From the NCBI GenBank assembly GCA_963565915.1, contig OY751485.1, positions 2,418,001 to 2,482,000 on the forward strand: DNA of 64,000 nt, read 5' to 3'. A model generated the notes under the pieces. It had not been told where the DNA came from, made no database searches, and saw nothing but the letters and a program-made list of their open reading frames with translations. Position numbers and translations under genes: made by a program. The stretch is from Entoloma clypeatum (lineage: Eukaryota; Basidiomycota; Agaricomycetes; Agaricales; Entolomataceae). Below, piece after piece: positions 43,966-55,550 of the stretch (position 1 is the stretch's first letter; each line of letters starts with the position of its first letter).

Positions 43966-44500
43966 TGTCATAACCATACGATTCACATCCGACTTATCCG
44001 ATGACTCCAATGATTCATCCGCTCCGACATCCGCTCCAACAACATTCTATTTATATTGAATATACTTCTACTACGTAACATCTCAACCATACTTACAAGT
44101 AGACATATGTTGTTCACTTTTCATTTGCTACTCTCCGTACTCCAAATGTTCCGATGGTCAACTCCGATATCTGAACATCACTTATAGTAATGCTGATCAT
44201 TCTAGTCTACTATAAATAGTGTACAAACCTGTCATAGAACCTCAGTTCAAATATCATATGTTACACCTCATTCGCATCCGTCTCTACTTGCCTTTGAGCA
44301 TTCTCTCCGTCACCTCCGCTCATCCGCTCATCCGACATCCGCCAATCCGAAATCGAGGACCACGTCAAAGAGTGGGGCGCAACACACAAGTTGAAGCCAG
44401 GTCCTTTCTACCAACGTCGCACTTACCGCATTCCGCTCCTCCGCTACTCCGCTCTGACTCGTCCGACGTTTTCCGATGTTGAGAAACACGCTACGTGACA
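43966..44500 (+). repeat. Gypsy 3' LTR, 535 bp
   Basis: Starts TGTCATAACC, ends GCTACGTGACA: short inverted ends TGTCA/TGACA. Preceded by a purine-rich AAGAGGAAAATAC tract. Followed by TSD TCAGC. Its first ~112 bp match 31991-32102. Confidence 0.88.
44211..44218 (+). promoter_or_regulatory. TATA box in gypsy LTR
   Basis: TATAAATA about 245 bp into the LTR, a plausible Pol II core promoter for the element's RNA. Confidence 0.55.
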
Positions 44501-44505
44501 TCAGC
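44501..44505. repeat. 5-bp target site duplication of gypsy element, right
   Basis: TCAGC, equal to 31986-31990. Confidence 0.85.
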
Positions 44506-47500
44506 ACCCATCTGTACGGACAGACATTGAGAAGGAATGTTCAGCAAGGCACGTTGAACCTGGAACCGCCAAATAGTCACAGGCCATTAAATGAATAACA
44601 GGAAATGCTCTTTCTGTAGATTCGAGCTATGATGCTGTGAGATTTCTTTTACATCTGATGAGAACGGGGACTCACACCAAACCAGGAGATGATATTCGGG
44701 CATTGGTCCCGCAGGACGCAATCCGATTTGAAGAAGTGATTGAGCTCAGAAAATGGATCACTATTTTTTGCACTGGATTGTGGGGTTGCTGTTGCCTCTT
44801 TGACTTTTTGTTGAACAATTCGGTCCATCCAATCATCTGTCATTGATTGGCCTCAAGAGCAGTATTACATAGCATATGGATGGGCTAAGGCGAGTAAGGC
44901 TTACATCGTCCCACTGTTGATGGTTTATCAACATGTGTACTTTTTGTTGCACATCTATTCGAGGCATGATACGCAGCATGGTATTTTAAATACTGTAATT
45001 GACATGAGAATGGCTTCAATATGAGGAAAATGAACTTACAATCTTGCGAAGCCAAGCCATAGCAGCATCAAAATACTCAGAATCCCAAGCAGCCTCCATA
45101 TATGTGAGCTTGCGAGTTGGGTCAAGGACTAATAATTTGATTCTTAGCAAGACACGCGAAGAGCGAAGAAATCTTGCCATGGCTGATGAAGTAAATTGAT
45201 GTGTCATCCGTTTTGTGATACCACTTCTGCATATTCTTCAGACCTGCCTCGAGAGCGTGATGGACAGGTTCATAATCAATCTTGTTGAGGCGATCCTCCC
45301 AATCTGTTTGGAGCTTCTCCAGGATTGGATATATCTTGTGGCACGTCACAGTCTTGTGAGTGGAAAGACCACCATGGGCACTTGCGAGGATCTATTGAGA
45401 GAGTTATTGGCCATCTGTCTGGATATGGAAGCAACTTACTGTACGTTGAGGCAGTCATGTGCAAGCTTAATTATCTCCCATTCCATGGTAGAAAGCTTAT
45501 AGTCCATCCATTTCTTGTTGGCAAGCGGTGGGAAGTCGGGCTCAGAATCAGCGATGTGACAGAAGTGGTCAAGAGCCTATGAAATAGTTTATCAGCAACA
45601 TGAATACCATAGTCCCTTCTGACACTGTACCTTCTGTTGAGCAAGAACGACACGGAAACAGTCACTTATACTTCCCCAACACGTTCGAATCCAGAGCTTT
45701 ATGTCCCATGATGGGCACCCCATGGAACTCAACAACCTCTTGACAAGGTTGCATACATCGTTGCCAGATAATTGCAGCTGAGAGACGAATGCCATTAGCT
45801 TTCTGACAACATCGCCGACGTCAAAGTCGGTGATCAATAGCACCTGAAGAGTGTCGACATCCTCAGTGGAAGGCTTGAACTCTATACTGGTGTCGACATC
45901 GAACTCATCATCATATTCATCAAGCTTGTTATCCCCACCATCCACGTCATGATCCACAATGTCCTCCTCTGTGGTGACAGTGCCCTCCATTACCATGGCA
46001 TGGATCTGTGCTTTTGATATGTGAAGCGCGGGAATCCCGAGTGCCTTTACAAAATGACACGCCATAAGATGGATGGTATGCTCAATGCATCTGTTGTTAA
46101 CTCCGTTAGATATAGCTTACCAGGACAATTGAGAATAAACAACAGACCTTCCTCGTATTTCCTTCGGTTTTAGGTTCTTTCCCTGGGGACCGAGAGTCTT
46201 GCAGACATACCAAGTTGCAACATCGTTGACCGGTACATTGTCGCCTATGAGCCAACCAACCTATAAACTGCCCATCAGACCCAATGAGCCACAGTACTGT
46301 CGAGAGATTAATAACCTTTTGCCTACACCTGGATTTCTGAATGACGTCCACTAATTCTTTTCCAATTGTTTCACCGGTATGTCGACCTCTTGTACGAGTA
46401 AAGGCCAGCAAATGACTCTTGAGAATCCAGTTGTAAGGATCATTTGGCAGCGAGTAGATATACTGGATGCTGATTGATGAATATGGATGGTGCCGTTTTG
46501 TTGTCCATCCATCATAGATGACTGAAATCCAAGATGGCACACTCTGCTTAAGTTAGTGATGAAATAACAACAAGAACATGAGAACCCACATCAACAAGAT
46601 TTCTATCAATGGTATTGAGCTTTTCAACTTTGTCTGAGACAGCGTCTCCAATGCAAGTTCATTTGGGAATTTTGGTATCTTTGAGCTTTGGACAGAGGTA
46701 GCGCTGAAATGATGCCCACTCAACGAATCGGAATGACTAAGAGTAGGAGTTTGTGCCACACCGAAATAAAAAGTGAAAAGAAGAGACTTACAAGGTCGCT
46801 GTCAACAACTAACTCAAGCACATATTCCTTTAGCCCAGCCTTCATAATGGGGGGTGGCGGCTTCACTTTGGCAATGACAAGGTTGTCCATCATCATTTGA
46901 CCCCTTCAAATAGGTAAATATATGTCAGATCACCCAACGTGGTTGAAAGAGAATCAATGACTTTTTCTTTTCGTAGTCATCAGGAGGATGAGCCTTTGGC
47001 GTGATATTCTTGGCTTTGCAGCGCGCAAGATATCTCCCATAATGTCCACTAACAAACATAACATAAGGCTGAAGATTCAAGCTGAGGGAAAAGCTTGCAA
47101 AATGCCTTGTTCTCGTTATATAAGTACGGTGTGAGCTAACATTCCCCAAGTACCATGAGGCCGCTTTCGTGAGACCATCCTCTCTACAGGGGAAAATGCT
47201 TAGGGGAGGTGTAGAGACTAGAAAGCCACACATACAGGCATAATTCACAGTATTCTCCTGCTCTTTCCAAGCCCTTGTGGAGCTGGACACCTTTTTTCTT
47301 AGAAGATCAATTGTAGGTCACGAGTCACATGACTTTTCTTTTTTGGCTGAATAAACAAATATAATACTCAGTAACAACTCAAGACATCTCAGAACACATG
47401 ACCAGAGACATACCCTTTGTACATGTTCCGTCTTCAACTTTACCTCCCAATACCTCCTTGTTGTGGCTTCATCATTTTTGCTATCACTTTCCTCATTGTC

Positions 47501-48387
47501 CACCTCCCTGTCATCCTTTTTTCCAGAAGCGTCAACCTCTGGCTCACCAGCACCATCAGAATTGCGCAGCTCATCACCATTGCTTGTCACAGCAGGAGCT
47601 CTGTGTTCCTCTTTGCTGAGGCTGGCATCAGCATCAACCTCCTCGTTGCTGAAGTCGTCATCGGTGTCAATCTCCCCTTTGCTGCCCAACTAATATCAGG
47701 TTAGTCCCTTTCTGTTCCTTTGAATATGCAATGACTTACACAGCACTTTTTCACTGCCAGCTCATCACAATCTTCGTTGTCCTCACCCCAAAATCACTTA
47801 GGTGGCACAGCCTGCTGCTTGTCAGATGGCGAATTCAACCACACAATATCTCTAGCATCCTTGAGGCTTCCATCTGCATTACAGGCTTCGCCGTCGGGTT
47901 TTGTGATGTCTTTCTGCAAGTGTGTATCTATGGTGAGTTCTTCGAGAGATGATTCAATCCCCACCCCCGGTTAATTATCATTGAAAACTGACACTTTTTT
48001 TGGCCAGCAGGTTTTGAAGAACCCGAATTGGTAGTTGCGCATTGTCGGACTAATTTTGCTTGCTTCACTATGGCATGGGTGAAATGTAAGTATAACATGT
48101 TAAGTTCTTCAATGACTACCAATGGACTTACCTTCTGGCTTTGCATTTTCAAGGTCTGTTGGGGCGGAGTTGCCTTCAGCGTTTACTGTAGAAAGCTTGC
48201 CTGCAGATATCAAATTGAGCATGATCCACCAATTTAATGATGATGTCAACTAACCTCTGCTATTTTTAGGGTCTTGCCTCTTCACTGTGGACTCAGGATA
48301 GTCATCACCTTGCAACCGTTTCGATGGTTTATGGGCTCTCGATGTTGAGAGGATCAATGTGGTATCGACGGTATCGTGCAGCACCAT
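44506..48387 (-). pseudogene. hAT-superfamily transposase gene, degraded
   Basis: Multi-exon gene read right to left; a plausible ATG is at 48387 (MVLHDTVDTTLIL). N-terminal acidic region (47318-47690: GEIDTDDDFSNEEVDADA); a BED-finger-like stretch near 46990-47060 (HYGRYLARCKAKNITPKAHP); FQRYLCPKLKDTKIP near 46660; the hAT core VPSWISVIYDGWTTKRHHPY and LKSHLLAFTRTRGRHTGE (46380-46540); CHFVKALGIPALHISKAQ (46010-46063) and an acidic insert (to 45840); YEPVHHALEAGLKNMQKWY (about 45210-45270); LDPTRKLTYMEAAWDSEYF (45060-45130); and the dimerisation domain DPFSELNHFFKS, MACDYLAVPGSTCLAEHSFS (44525-44760). Damage: in-frame TGA at 47794-47796, a frame break after SVRTDG, and the gypsy insertion. 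The last exon is at 31841-31990. Confidence 0.8.
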
Positions 48388-49107
48388 GGTTGAGAAAGAA
48401 AGGCCCTGTCATAAAATTGCTTGATGTCACACCTCTGTTATGGTTGACAAACCCATGCGATGCTTAGGCAGAGAGGCTTAAGTAGCAAAGACGGATACCA
48501 AGGTGATTGCTAGATCTGGGGAATACATGCAATGTATCTACCCTATATATACTAGAAGGTCGAGTCATCTAGATGACTCTAGAGCGGTTCCGGTCTGACT
48601 CCAGAAGCGGACCCGGAGTAGGTGTCTATGGTAACTGCTGCGGCGTGAGTCAGAGTATCTAAGTATAGTCCAACAAGTAACACGATGTCAAGGATGTGTG
48701 AGAGTAACCATCTAGATATGGTAATGATGACCATACTGTAGTGAGTAAGCGGAGGCCGGGGCCCGAATGATGTAAAAGTGAATAGTAAGCATGAAACCAA
48801 TAGATAAGATGAAACTGGCCATTAATCAGATAAGGCCTCTATGTCTTGTATCTTGTCTGAGCGATCAATGCCATGGATAGCAAATCCATAACAACCTCTC
48901 TGTTTGTTTGGTGCTGCGTGAGGGATCCACACACCGTTGCGGTTGTGCCATCTATTTTATGTAATGGGAACTGTCCGCCATGCATAGTATCCAAAATATC
49001 AATCATATGTATACAATGTACATTTGTCACTACTGCTTGTGACGCTGTCGGGTTCAGGTTCAGGTCTGGCCAGTTGTCGAACCCAGACCTCATTTGAGGT
49101 TCGGTTC
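48388..49107. other. Region between hAT gene and next gypsy LTR
   Basis: 720 bp without a gene. Probably holds the hAT promoter side and its other terminus: GGTTCAGGTTCAGGTCTGGCC at 49050 in shortened form resembles the repeats at 31650-31800. A palindromic TCATCTAGATGA is near 48566. Confidence 0.35.
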
Positions 49108-49545
49108 TGTAAGGGTGACCTTACGATCCAAGACTCAAACTCAGATACTTGCAAGGGAGATCCGAAGTTTAGATTGAGCAGTCTGATAAGTAATACCACA
49201 CACACCTTGCAAGGGAGATCTGAAGAGAAAGTTCTAAGGATTCCCCTGCAAGCTACTGTAGCGAGATAAATAGTAAAATGAGATATGAAATAAGAGATAA
49301 AACTAGACGCATGAATGATGAGCAATGATCGGGAGTAGTGATGAAGGATGAATGGAAACAAGATGAATGATAGTACCTGCGATCCAACGTGCGGAGTAGC
49401 GGATGGGGGCGGAGTCGTCGGATGCGGAGAGGCGGATAAGATGTCAGAGACAGCGGATATGATCGGAGGATGTTGGAGATGGTGGAATAGAAAGGAAAGG
49501 AAGAAAGGAAAGGAAAAGTGAAAAGTGAAAGTGGTTGCCCTTACA
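49108..49545 (-). repeat. LTR of second gypsy family (element A), 438 bp
   Basis: Ends TGTAAGG..CCTTACA. Nearly the same as the LTRs at 51756-52187 and 56691-57122. In element orientation it is the 3' LTR, preceded by a purine tract (GCAGGGGGGGTGA). Confidence 0.88.
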
Positions 49546-49579
49546 TCACCCCCCCTGCAAGGCACGGCATCTCGACGTG

Positions 49580-50843
49580 TCAGGCGAAACAAGTTGAATA
49601 TCGCAGAGCTCCCAGATGACGTTGGTAGAAGTTGCGGACTAGGCGTGGAGCGTGGACATTGTCTTCTGCTTCCCAGGAATTCTCTTTGTAGCCATATCCC
49701 TTCCATTTGACCAAGAATTGAAGCTTGCCTCGATGCAGTTGGCTGTCCAAGAGGTTTTCAACATCGTACTCCAATTCTTCTCCAACTACCGTCGGAGGCG
49801 GAGGGGAGCAGACTTGGCGTCGGAAAGGGTCGTCGGGAACTAGTGAAAGTTTGACGACATGGAATACTGGGTGAACGCAGGACATGGAAGGGGGAAGGCG
49901 AAGTTCGTAGGCATGTGTTCCGACAGGTCGGACCACTGGGAAAGGGCCTACGTATCGATGTGCAAGTTTTTTTGTGGGTCGGGTGGTTTTGAGGTCTGAT
50001 GAGTCTAAAAAGACCTTGTCCCCCAGGCGGAATGTCGGAGTGGTGCTCCGATGCTGGTTGTAGTATCGCGCCATGTCGTCTTTTGCCTTTGTCAGTGCTG
50101 CGCGAGCCTCCTCTAGAGCAGACTTCATCCGCTGGCTGAAATCCGCTACTGCCTCGATCTCCATCCGCTTCTCGCGAGGTTCGAATCCCATGCGCGGATG
50201 GCGGCCGGTGTCAATGTAGAATGGAGTTTGACATGTCAATGCGTGAACATGGTTGTTGTATGCAAATTCCGCCATCGGAAGCCATTCGTCCCAATCGTCT
50301 TGACGTTCATTGACGAATAGGCGAAGGTATTGTTCCAATCCTTGATTGACCCGCTCCATCTATCTGTCTGACTGCGGATGGTAGGCTGTCGAGGCAGCAA
50401 CCTTAATGTTAAGCAGCCTGTATAGTTCGCGTGTGAACTTGGCGACAAACTGTGGTCCTCGGTCGGAGACAATGGCCTCCGGTAGTCCGTGGAGTTTCCA
50501 GACATTTTGAACATAGGAGCATGCAGTCCCGAGTGCAGAGATGTCGGAGTGCGTTGGGATGAAGTGTCCCCGCTTCCCTACTGAGTCCACTATAACCATG
50601 ATAGTGTTGTAGCCGTGGGCTTCTGGTAGTTCAGTAATGAAGTCAACACTGGTTACTTGCCATCGCTCTGTGGGGACCGGTAGCGGATTGAGCTCTCTGG
50701 AGGGCGGAGTGCGTCGGACCTTGGTGCGGAGGCATGGGTCACATGTCTTGCAATATTGACCTATTAAACGAGACATGTGTGGCCACCAGTAATTGCGCGA
50801 CACCAGTTCCAAGGTTTTCCACCGTCCAGGATGTCCGGCCACC
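49580..50843 (-). pseudogene. Gypsy element A: integrase and chromodomain, fragment
   Basis: Minus-strand frame from 50843 to 49580 with a TAG stop at 50362-50360. It starts at the integrase zinc finger (AGHPGRWKTLELVSRNYWWP, CKTCDPCLRTK), then the catalytic core (TSVDFITELPEA, VSDRGPQFVAKFTREL), the post-core region with LGDKVFLDSSDLKTTRPTKK, and a chromodomain (YDVENLLDSQLHRGKLQFL, VKWKGYGYKENSWEAED). Protease, reverse transcriptase and RNase H are missing: the frame is cut at 50843 by a plus-strand LTR fragment. Confidence 0.88.
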
Positions 50844-51020
50844 TGTAAGGGCAACCACTTTCACTTTTTACTTTTCCTTTACTTTCTTCCTTTCCTTTCT
50901 ATTCCACCATCTCCGACGTCCTCTGATCGTATCCGCTGTCTCCGCTGTCTCCAACATCTTATCCGCCTCTCCGCATCCGACGACTCCGCCCCCATCCACT
51001 ACTCCGCACGTCGGATCGCA
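50844..51020 (+). repeat. LTR fragment (first 177 bp) in plus orientation
   Basis: Starts TGTAAGGGCAACCAC like the LTR at 51756 and runs to CGGATCGCAG, where the full LTR continues with GTACTATC. From 51021 unrelated minisatellite sequence follows. Confidence 0.85.
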
Positions 51021-51640
51021 GCCCACTGGCTGCCTCCTACACCCAACAGCCCCCTCTTACCCCCAATGGCTGTCTCTGCCACCCAACACTCTCCACACGG
51101 CCTCAACTCGCGTCCAACACCCACCTCTCTCGTGTTCCACCCCAATGGCCGTCTCTGGCACCCAATGCCCTCCCCGCAGCCTCAACTCATGTCCAATGCC
51201 CGCCTCTCTTGTGTCCCCCCAACGGCCGTTATCGTGCCCACAGGCTGCCTCCTACACCCAACACCCTCTTAGCTCCAATGGCCGTCTCTGGTGTCCAACG
51301 CCCTCCACACAGCCTTAACTCATGTCCAATGCCCGCATCTCTCGTGCCCCCCCCCCCCAACAGCCATGTCTTATGCCTGTCTCTGGTACCCCACGCCCCT
51401 ACGCTGCCTCCACTGGTGTCCAACGGCCGCCTACCATGCCCACTGGCTGCCTCCTACACCCAACAGCCCCCTCTTACCCACCATGGCCATCTCTGGCGCC
51501 CAACGCCCTCCACACGGCCTCAACTCACGTCCAATGCCCGCCTCTCTTGTGTCCCCCCAACGGCCATTATCATGCCCATAGGCACACTGCCTCTCTCCTC
51601 GCTGCCCCCTACCTGCGCTAAGCATTGCGCGTTGACTAGA
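51021..51640. repeat. Minisatellite with protein-like repeat
   Basis: Degenerate tandem units of roughly 60 and 80 bp (higher-order about 140 bp), with words such as CCCAATGGCCGTCTCTGG, CTCAACTCATGTCCAATGCC and GGCTGCCTCCTACACCCA. All three plus frames stay open for long stretches and read PNGRLWHP / LLHPTPS-like repeats. The inverted copy is 57238-57857; relatives are at 58303-58512 and about 62500-62600. I do not consider it a gene. Confidence 0.7.
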
Positions 51641-51680
51641 CTGGCCGCGGTCCAGTTCTGGACCCCACGAACCGGGTCTG

Positions 51681-51755
51681 GTCATCTGGGAGCTCCGCAA
51701 TATTCAACTTGTTTCGCCTGACATGTTGAGACACCATGCCTTGAAGGGGGGGTGA
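51681..51755 (+). repeat. Gypsy 3' internal end fragment
   Basis: GTCATCTGGGAGCTC.. to ..GGGGGGGTGA matches, in plus orientation, the sequence just inside the 3' LTR of element A (49546-49620). It directly abuts the LTR at 51756, as at the 3' end of an element. Confidence 0.8.
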
Positions 51756-52187
51756 TGTAAGGGCAACCACTTTCACTTTTTACTTTTCCTTTCCTTTCTT
51801 CCTTTCCTTTCTATTCCACCATCTCCAACGTCCTCCGATCGTATCCGCTGTCTCCGACATCTTATCTGCCTCTCCGCATCCGACGACTCCACCCCCATCC
51901 ACTACTCCGCACGTCGGATCGCAGGTACTATCATTCATCTTGTTTCCATTCATCCTTCATCACTACTCCCGATCATTGCTCATCATTCATGCGTCTTGTT
52001 TTATCTCTTATTTCATATCTCATTTTACTATTTATCTTGCTAGCTTGCAGGGGAATCCTTAGAACTTTCTCTTTGGATCTCCCTTGCAAGGTGTGTGTTG
52101 TATTACTTATCAGACTGCTCAATCTAAACTTCGGATCTCCCTTGCAAGTATCTGAGTTTGAGTCTTGGATTGTAAGGTCCCCTTACA
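51756..52187 (+). repeat. LTR of gypsy element B, 432 bp
   Basis: TGTAAGGGC..CCTTACA. It is bordered on the left by 3' internal sequence and on the right by the leader and gag, so a single LTR serves both sides. Confidence 0.88.
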
Positions 52188-52338
52188 GTAGAAAGTTCTC
52201 TTCTAATTGGACCGGGTCCCATTGCATCATTGTCATGATTCCGCACTTCGGAGCAGCTTCGTCCGCGTCTGACTCCGATACATCTCACACCCCTTCCAGT
52301 TCCTCTCTGTAACTGGTGATTCTGCTCTGCACATAGTA

Positions 52339-53493
52339 ATGGACAACCCCAATCGCCTTGAACAGCTCGAGCACGAGTTCCAGGAACAACGTCAAACTCT
52401 CACTGATATCTCGACTCAACTTGACCAACTCCTCCTTGCCTTCAACGCAATTCCTGCCCCAGCTCTGCCACCTATCCCACCTGCTCCCGCACCCGCTATT
52501 ATACCCGCTCCACTCACTCCAGCCAATCCGGGTGTGCGTCGAGCAAAACCTGCCAATCCGTCGGACTTTGATGGATCGTGCACAAATGGCTGGACCTTTC
52601 TAAACTCCTGTGAATTGTTTATGGGGCTGGCTCCGGAACAGTTCGCAGACGACCACGCTAAAATTTATTGGGCTTTATCTTTCATGAAGAGTGGACGTGC
52701 AGCACGCTTTGCGGATCGCATTATCCGACAGGAGCGGAGGACCGGTGCTCCGCCTTATCGGACTTGGGTGGACTTCCATGCAGTCTTTACAGCGGAGTTC
52801 ACTCCGAAGAATGAGGAACAGGACGTGAGACTGATCCTCGAAGGAGAATCCTATTATCAAGGTCAACGGGATGTCGAGACCTATATTGACGAGTTCAAAG
52901 ACTACATTGACAAAGCGGGCTATCAGGAGGATACCAACATTGTACTCAAATTCCGCCATGGTCTCCGTTCCGACATTCAGAACGAGATTGCCACCCTGAC
53001 CCACGGACAACCTGCAGATGACAACCCCGATGAGTGGTACTCTGCAGCACGAGTCAATGACGACAATAGGATTGCCAACAAAGCCTTCAAAGCCACTGCT
53101 CCGACCCACACCTCTGCCTTCCGCAATGTTGTCGGATCAAGAGTACCTGGCACCTCAGTATTCCCTCGCCCCTACATTCCATTCACTCTGCGTACAGCTC
53201 CGCTCGCATCCGCATCCGCTCCGCCGACAAGGGACCCCAATGCAATGGACATTGATACTTCATGTGTCAAAGGCAAGAATGCCAATGCATGCTTCAGATG
53301 TAACAAAACAGGTCACTTTAGTCGTGAATGCCCCCTTTGCTTCGACATTTGCTTCATGACAACGGAGGAGCAGGACAAGTTTGTGATGGAACAACTCGTG
53401 GTCAAGGACACAGCGGAAGGCAACTCCGTTCTGCCCACGGAGTCTGCGGAGTCGGAGGAAGGACAGGAGGATTTTCCTCCCCACAGCAAGTGA
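52339..53493 (+). CDS. Gypsy element B Gag, left copy
   Basis: 384 residues, intact. Pro/Ala-rich linker (APALPPIPPAPAPAIIPAPL), capsid-like region (NSCELFMGLAPEQF, WVDFHAVFTAEF, YIDEFKDYIDKAGYQE, LKFRHGLRSDIQ), then a CCHC knuckle CFRCNKTGHFSREC at 53286-53327. The end overlaps the pol frame, which is open in the -1 frame from at least 53328. Confidence 0.9.
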   Translation: MDNPNRLEQLEHEFQEQRQTLTDISTQLDQLLLAFNAIPAPALPPIPPAPAPAIIPAPLTPANPGVRRAKPANPSDFDGSCTNGWTFLNSCELFMGLAPEQFADDHAKIYWALSFMKSGRAARFADRIIRQERRTGAPPYRTWVDFHAVFTAEFTPKNEEQDVRLILEGESYYQGQRDVETYIDEFKDYIDKAGYQEDTNIVLKFRHGLRSDIQNEIATLTHGQPADDNPDEWYSAARVNDDNRIANKAFKATAPTHTSAFRNVVGSRVPGTSVFPRPYIPFTLRTAPLASASAPPTRDPNAMDIDTSCVKGKNANACFRCNKTGHFSRECPLCFDICFMTTEEQDKFVMEQLVVKDTAEGNSVLPTESAESEEGQEDFPPHSK

Positions 53494-54241
53494 ACAGTGC
53501 GCCCTTGTTGTCTGCTAAAAATTGTTATGCTGCCTTATTTATGGAACAATATGATCCTATACCCTCCATCTCTAAGCCTGCAAACGATCCCATAGTTGCA
53601 CCCAACTCCGCAAATCCCATCTGCCTTCGCCTCTCTAAATGGGAGTGTTGGCTTCCAAAACAATATGTCCTCGCCTCTGCTCACTCCGACAATTCTATTG
53701 AACTAGACATAGTTCTTGAAACTACTGACACCAAAGACATACTATCACAAAAGGCCTTACTCGACAGCGGGGCAACAGGGTCGTTTATTGAACGCACTCT
53801 GGTCGAGAAACATCGACTCTCTACTTGAAAACTACAACGCGCAATTCCGGTATACAACATTGACGGAACTCCAAACGAGGCCAGAGCAATAACGGAGGTG
53901 TTGGATGTAGTGCTCCGCTATCGGGATCACTTGGAATGGACCCAGCTTGCAGTCACAAGTTTGGGAAAACAAGAAATTGTGTTAGGCTTCACTTGGCTCA
54001 AAGAACACAACCCCGAGGTAGATTGGACATCAGGGGAAGTGAAGATGAGCCGGTGTCCTGCACGATGCCAGACATGCCACCAGGAGGCAGCCCAAGAGTG
54101 GAAGGAGCGGAAGTTTGAACAAGTCCGCATCTGAGCCTGTCGGATGGGTTCCACTCCGACGTCCGGTCTAGAGGAGGAGGCTCCACGTGACCCATGGGTG
54201 GAGGATGTCACAGAAGGAGAGGAAGCGGAGGAGTTAGCGGA
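53328..54241 (+). pseudogene. Element B pol start with protease, left copy
   Basis: In the -1 frame relative to gag. Aspartic protease motif ALLDSGATGSFIE near 53758, then LGFTWLKEHNPEVDW. TGA stops at 53826-53828 and 54132-54134 break the frame. Runs into the N gap; reverse transcriptase not reached. Confidence 0.85.
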
Positions 54242-54441
54242 NNNNNNNNNNNNNNNNNNNNNNNNNNNNNNNNNNNNNNNNNNNNNNNNNNNNNNNNNNN
54301 NNNNNNNNNNNNNNNNNNNNNNNNNNNNNNNNNNNNNNNNNNNNNNNNNNNNNNNNNNNNNNNNNNNNNNNNNNNNNNNNNNNNNNNNNNNNNNNNNNNN
54401 NNNNNNNNNNNNNNNNNNNNNNNNNNNNNNNNNNNNNNNNN
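54242..54441. other. Assembly gap, 200 N
   Basis: Exactly 200 N at the centre of the inverted repeat. The first 195 bp after the gap extend the right arm beyond the end of the left arm. Confidence 1.
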
Positions 54442-55550
54442 GAGAATATGTCTTTGAAGTCAAACAAGTGGTCTGGTACAGAGTTGCGGAAAGATTTAGG
54501 TTTTTGGTTACTGAGGAAGGCCTCCGATAGACGTTGCGAGATATTGGATGAAGCGCGGATGAACTCCGCCTCCGCGGGTACTGTTCCAACAAAAAGGCAA
54601 TCTCCCTCCTCAAACTCATCCTCTTCCTCAGCGTCTTCCGCTAACTCCTCCGCTTCCTCTCCTTCTGTGACATCCTCCACCCATGGGTCACGTGGAGCCT
54701 CCTCCTCTAGACCGGACGTCGGAGTGGAACCCATCCGACAGGCTCAGATGCGGACTTGTTCAAACTTCCGCTCCTTCCACTCTTGGGCTGCCTCCTGGTG
54801 GCATGTCTGGCATTGTGCAGGACACCGGCTCATCTTCACTTCCCCTGATGTCCAATCTACCTCGGGGTTGTGTTCTTTGAGCCAAGTGAAGCCTAACACA
54901 ATTTCTTGTTTTCCCAAACTTGTGACTGCAAGCTGGGTCCATTCCAAGTGATCCCGATAGCGGAGCACTACATCCAACACCTCCGTTATTGCTCTGGCCT
55001 CGTTTGGAGTTCCGTCAATGTTGTATACCGGAATTGCGCGTTGTAGTTTTCAAGTAGAGAGTCGATGTTTCTCGACCAGAGTGCGTTCAATAAACGACCC
55101 TGTTGCCCCGCTGTCGAGTAAGGCCTTTTGTGATAGTATGTCTTTGGTGTCAGTAGTTTCAAGAACTATGTCTAGTTCAATAGAATTGTCGGAGTGAGCA
55201 GAGGCGAGGACATATTGTTTTGGAAGCCAACACTCCCATTTAGAGAGGCGAAGGCAGATGGGATTTGCGGAGTTGGGTGCAACTATGGGATCGTTTGCAG
55301 GCTTAGAGATGGAGGGTATAGGATCATATTGTTCCATAAATAAGGCAGCATAACAATTTTTAGCAGACAACAAGGGCGCACTGTTCACTTGCTGTGGGGA
55401 GGAAAATCCTCCTGTCCTTCCTCCGACTCCGCAGACTCCGTGGGCAGAACGGAGTTGCCTTCCGCTGTGTCCTTGACCACGAGTTGTTCCATCACAAACT
55501 TGTCCTGCTCCTCCGTTGTCATGAAGCAAATGTCGAAGCAAAGGGGGCAT
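54442..55550 (-). pseudogene. Element B pol start, right copy
   Basis: Mirror of 53328-54241 with about 195 bp more (EEDEFEEGDCLFVGTV, then NSVPDHLFDFKDIF). Carries the same two TGA stops (55052-55050 and 54746-54744) plus one base difference at 54814. Confidence 0.85.

Larger units (their letters stand above)
31991..44500 (+). mobile_element. Ty3/gypsy chromodomain LTR retrotransposon with nested copia
   Basis: Outer limits are set by LTR ends TGTCAT..GTGACA and a perfect 5-bp TSD (TCAGC). Order on the plus strand: start of 5' LTR (31991-32102), an oppositely oriented copia element (32102-37811), gag (37841-39130), frameshifted pol with protease, reverse transcriptase, RNase H, integrase and chromodomain (to 42792), an antisense two-exon gene (43834-42837), 3' LTR (43966-44500). 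It sits inside the last part of a hAT transposase gene. The 5' LTR after base ~112 and the primer binding site are missing, so this copy cannot replicate. Confidence 0.9.
51021..54241. repeat. Inverted repeat, left arm (about 3.22 kb)
   Basis: Reverse complement of 54637-57857 (coordinates sum to 108,878). It includes minisatellite, LTR, gag and part of pol. At least two mismatches: 51029 (G vs A) and 54064 (CGA vs CAA). Confidence 0.92.

Noticed and set aside
51021..51640. CRISPR-like or long coding gene in the minisatellite
   Set aside because: Units are contiguous and degenerate with no unique spacers, and several frames are open at once because of composition.
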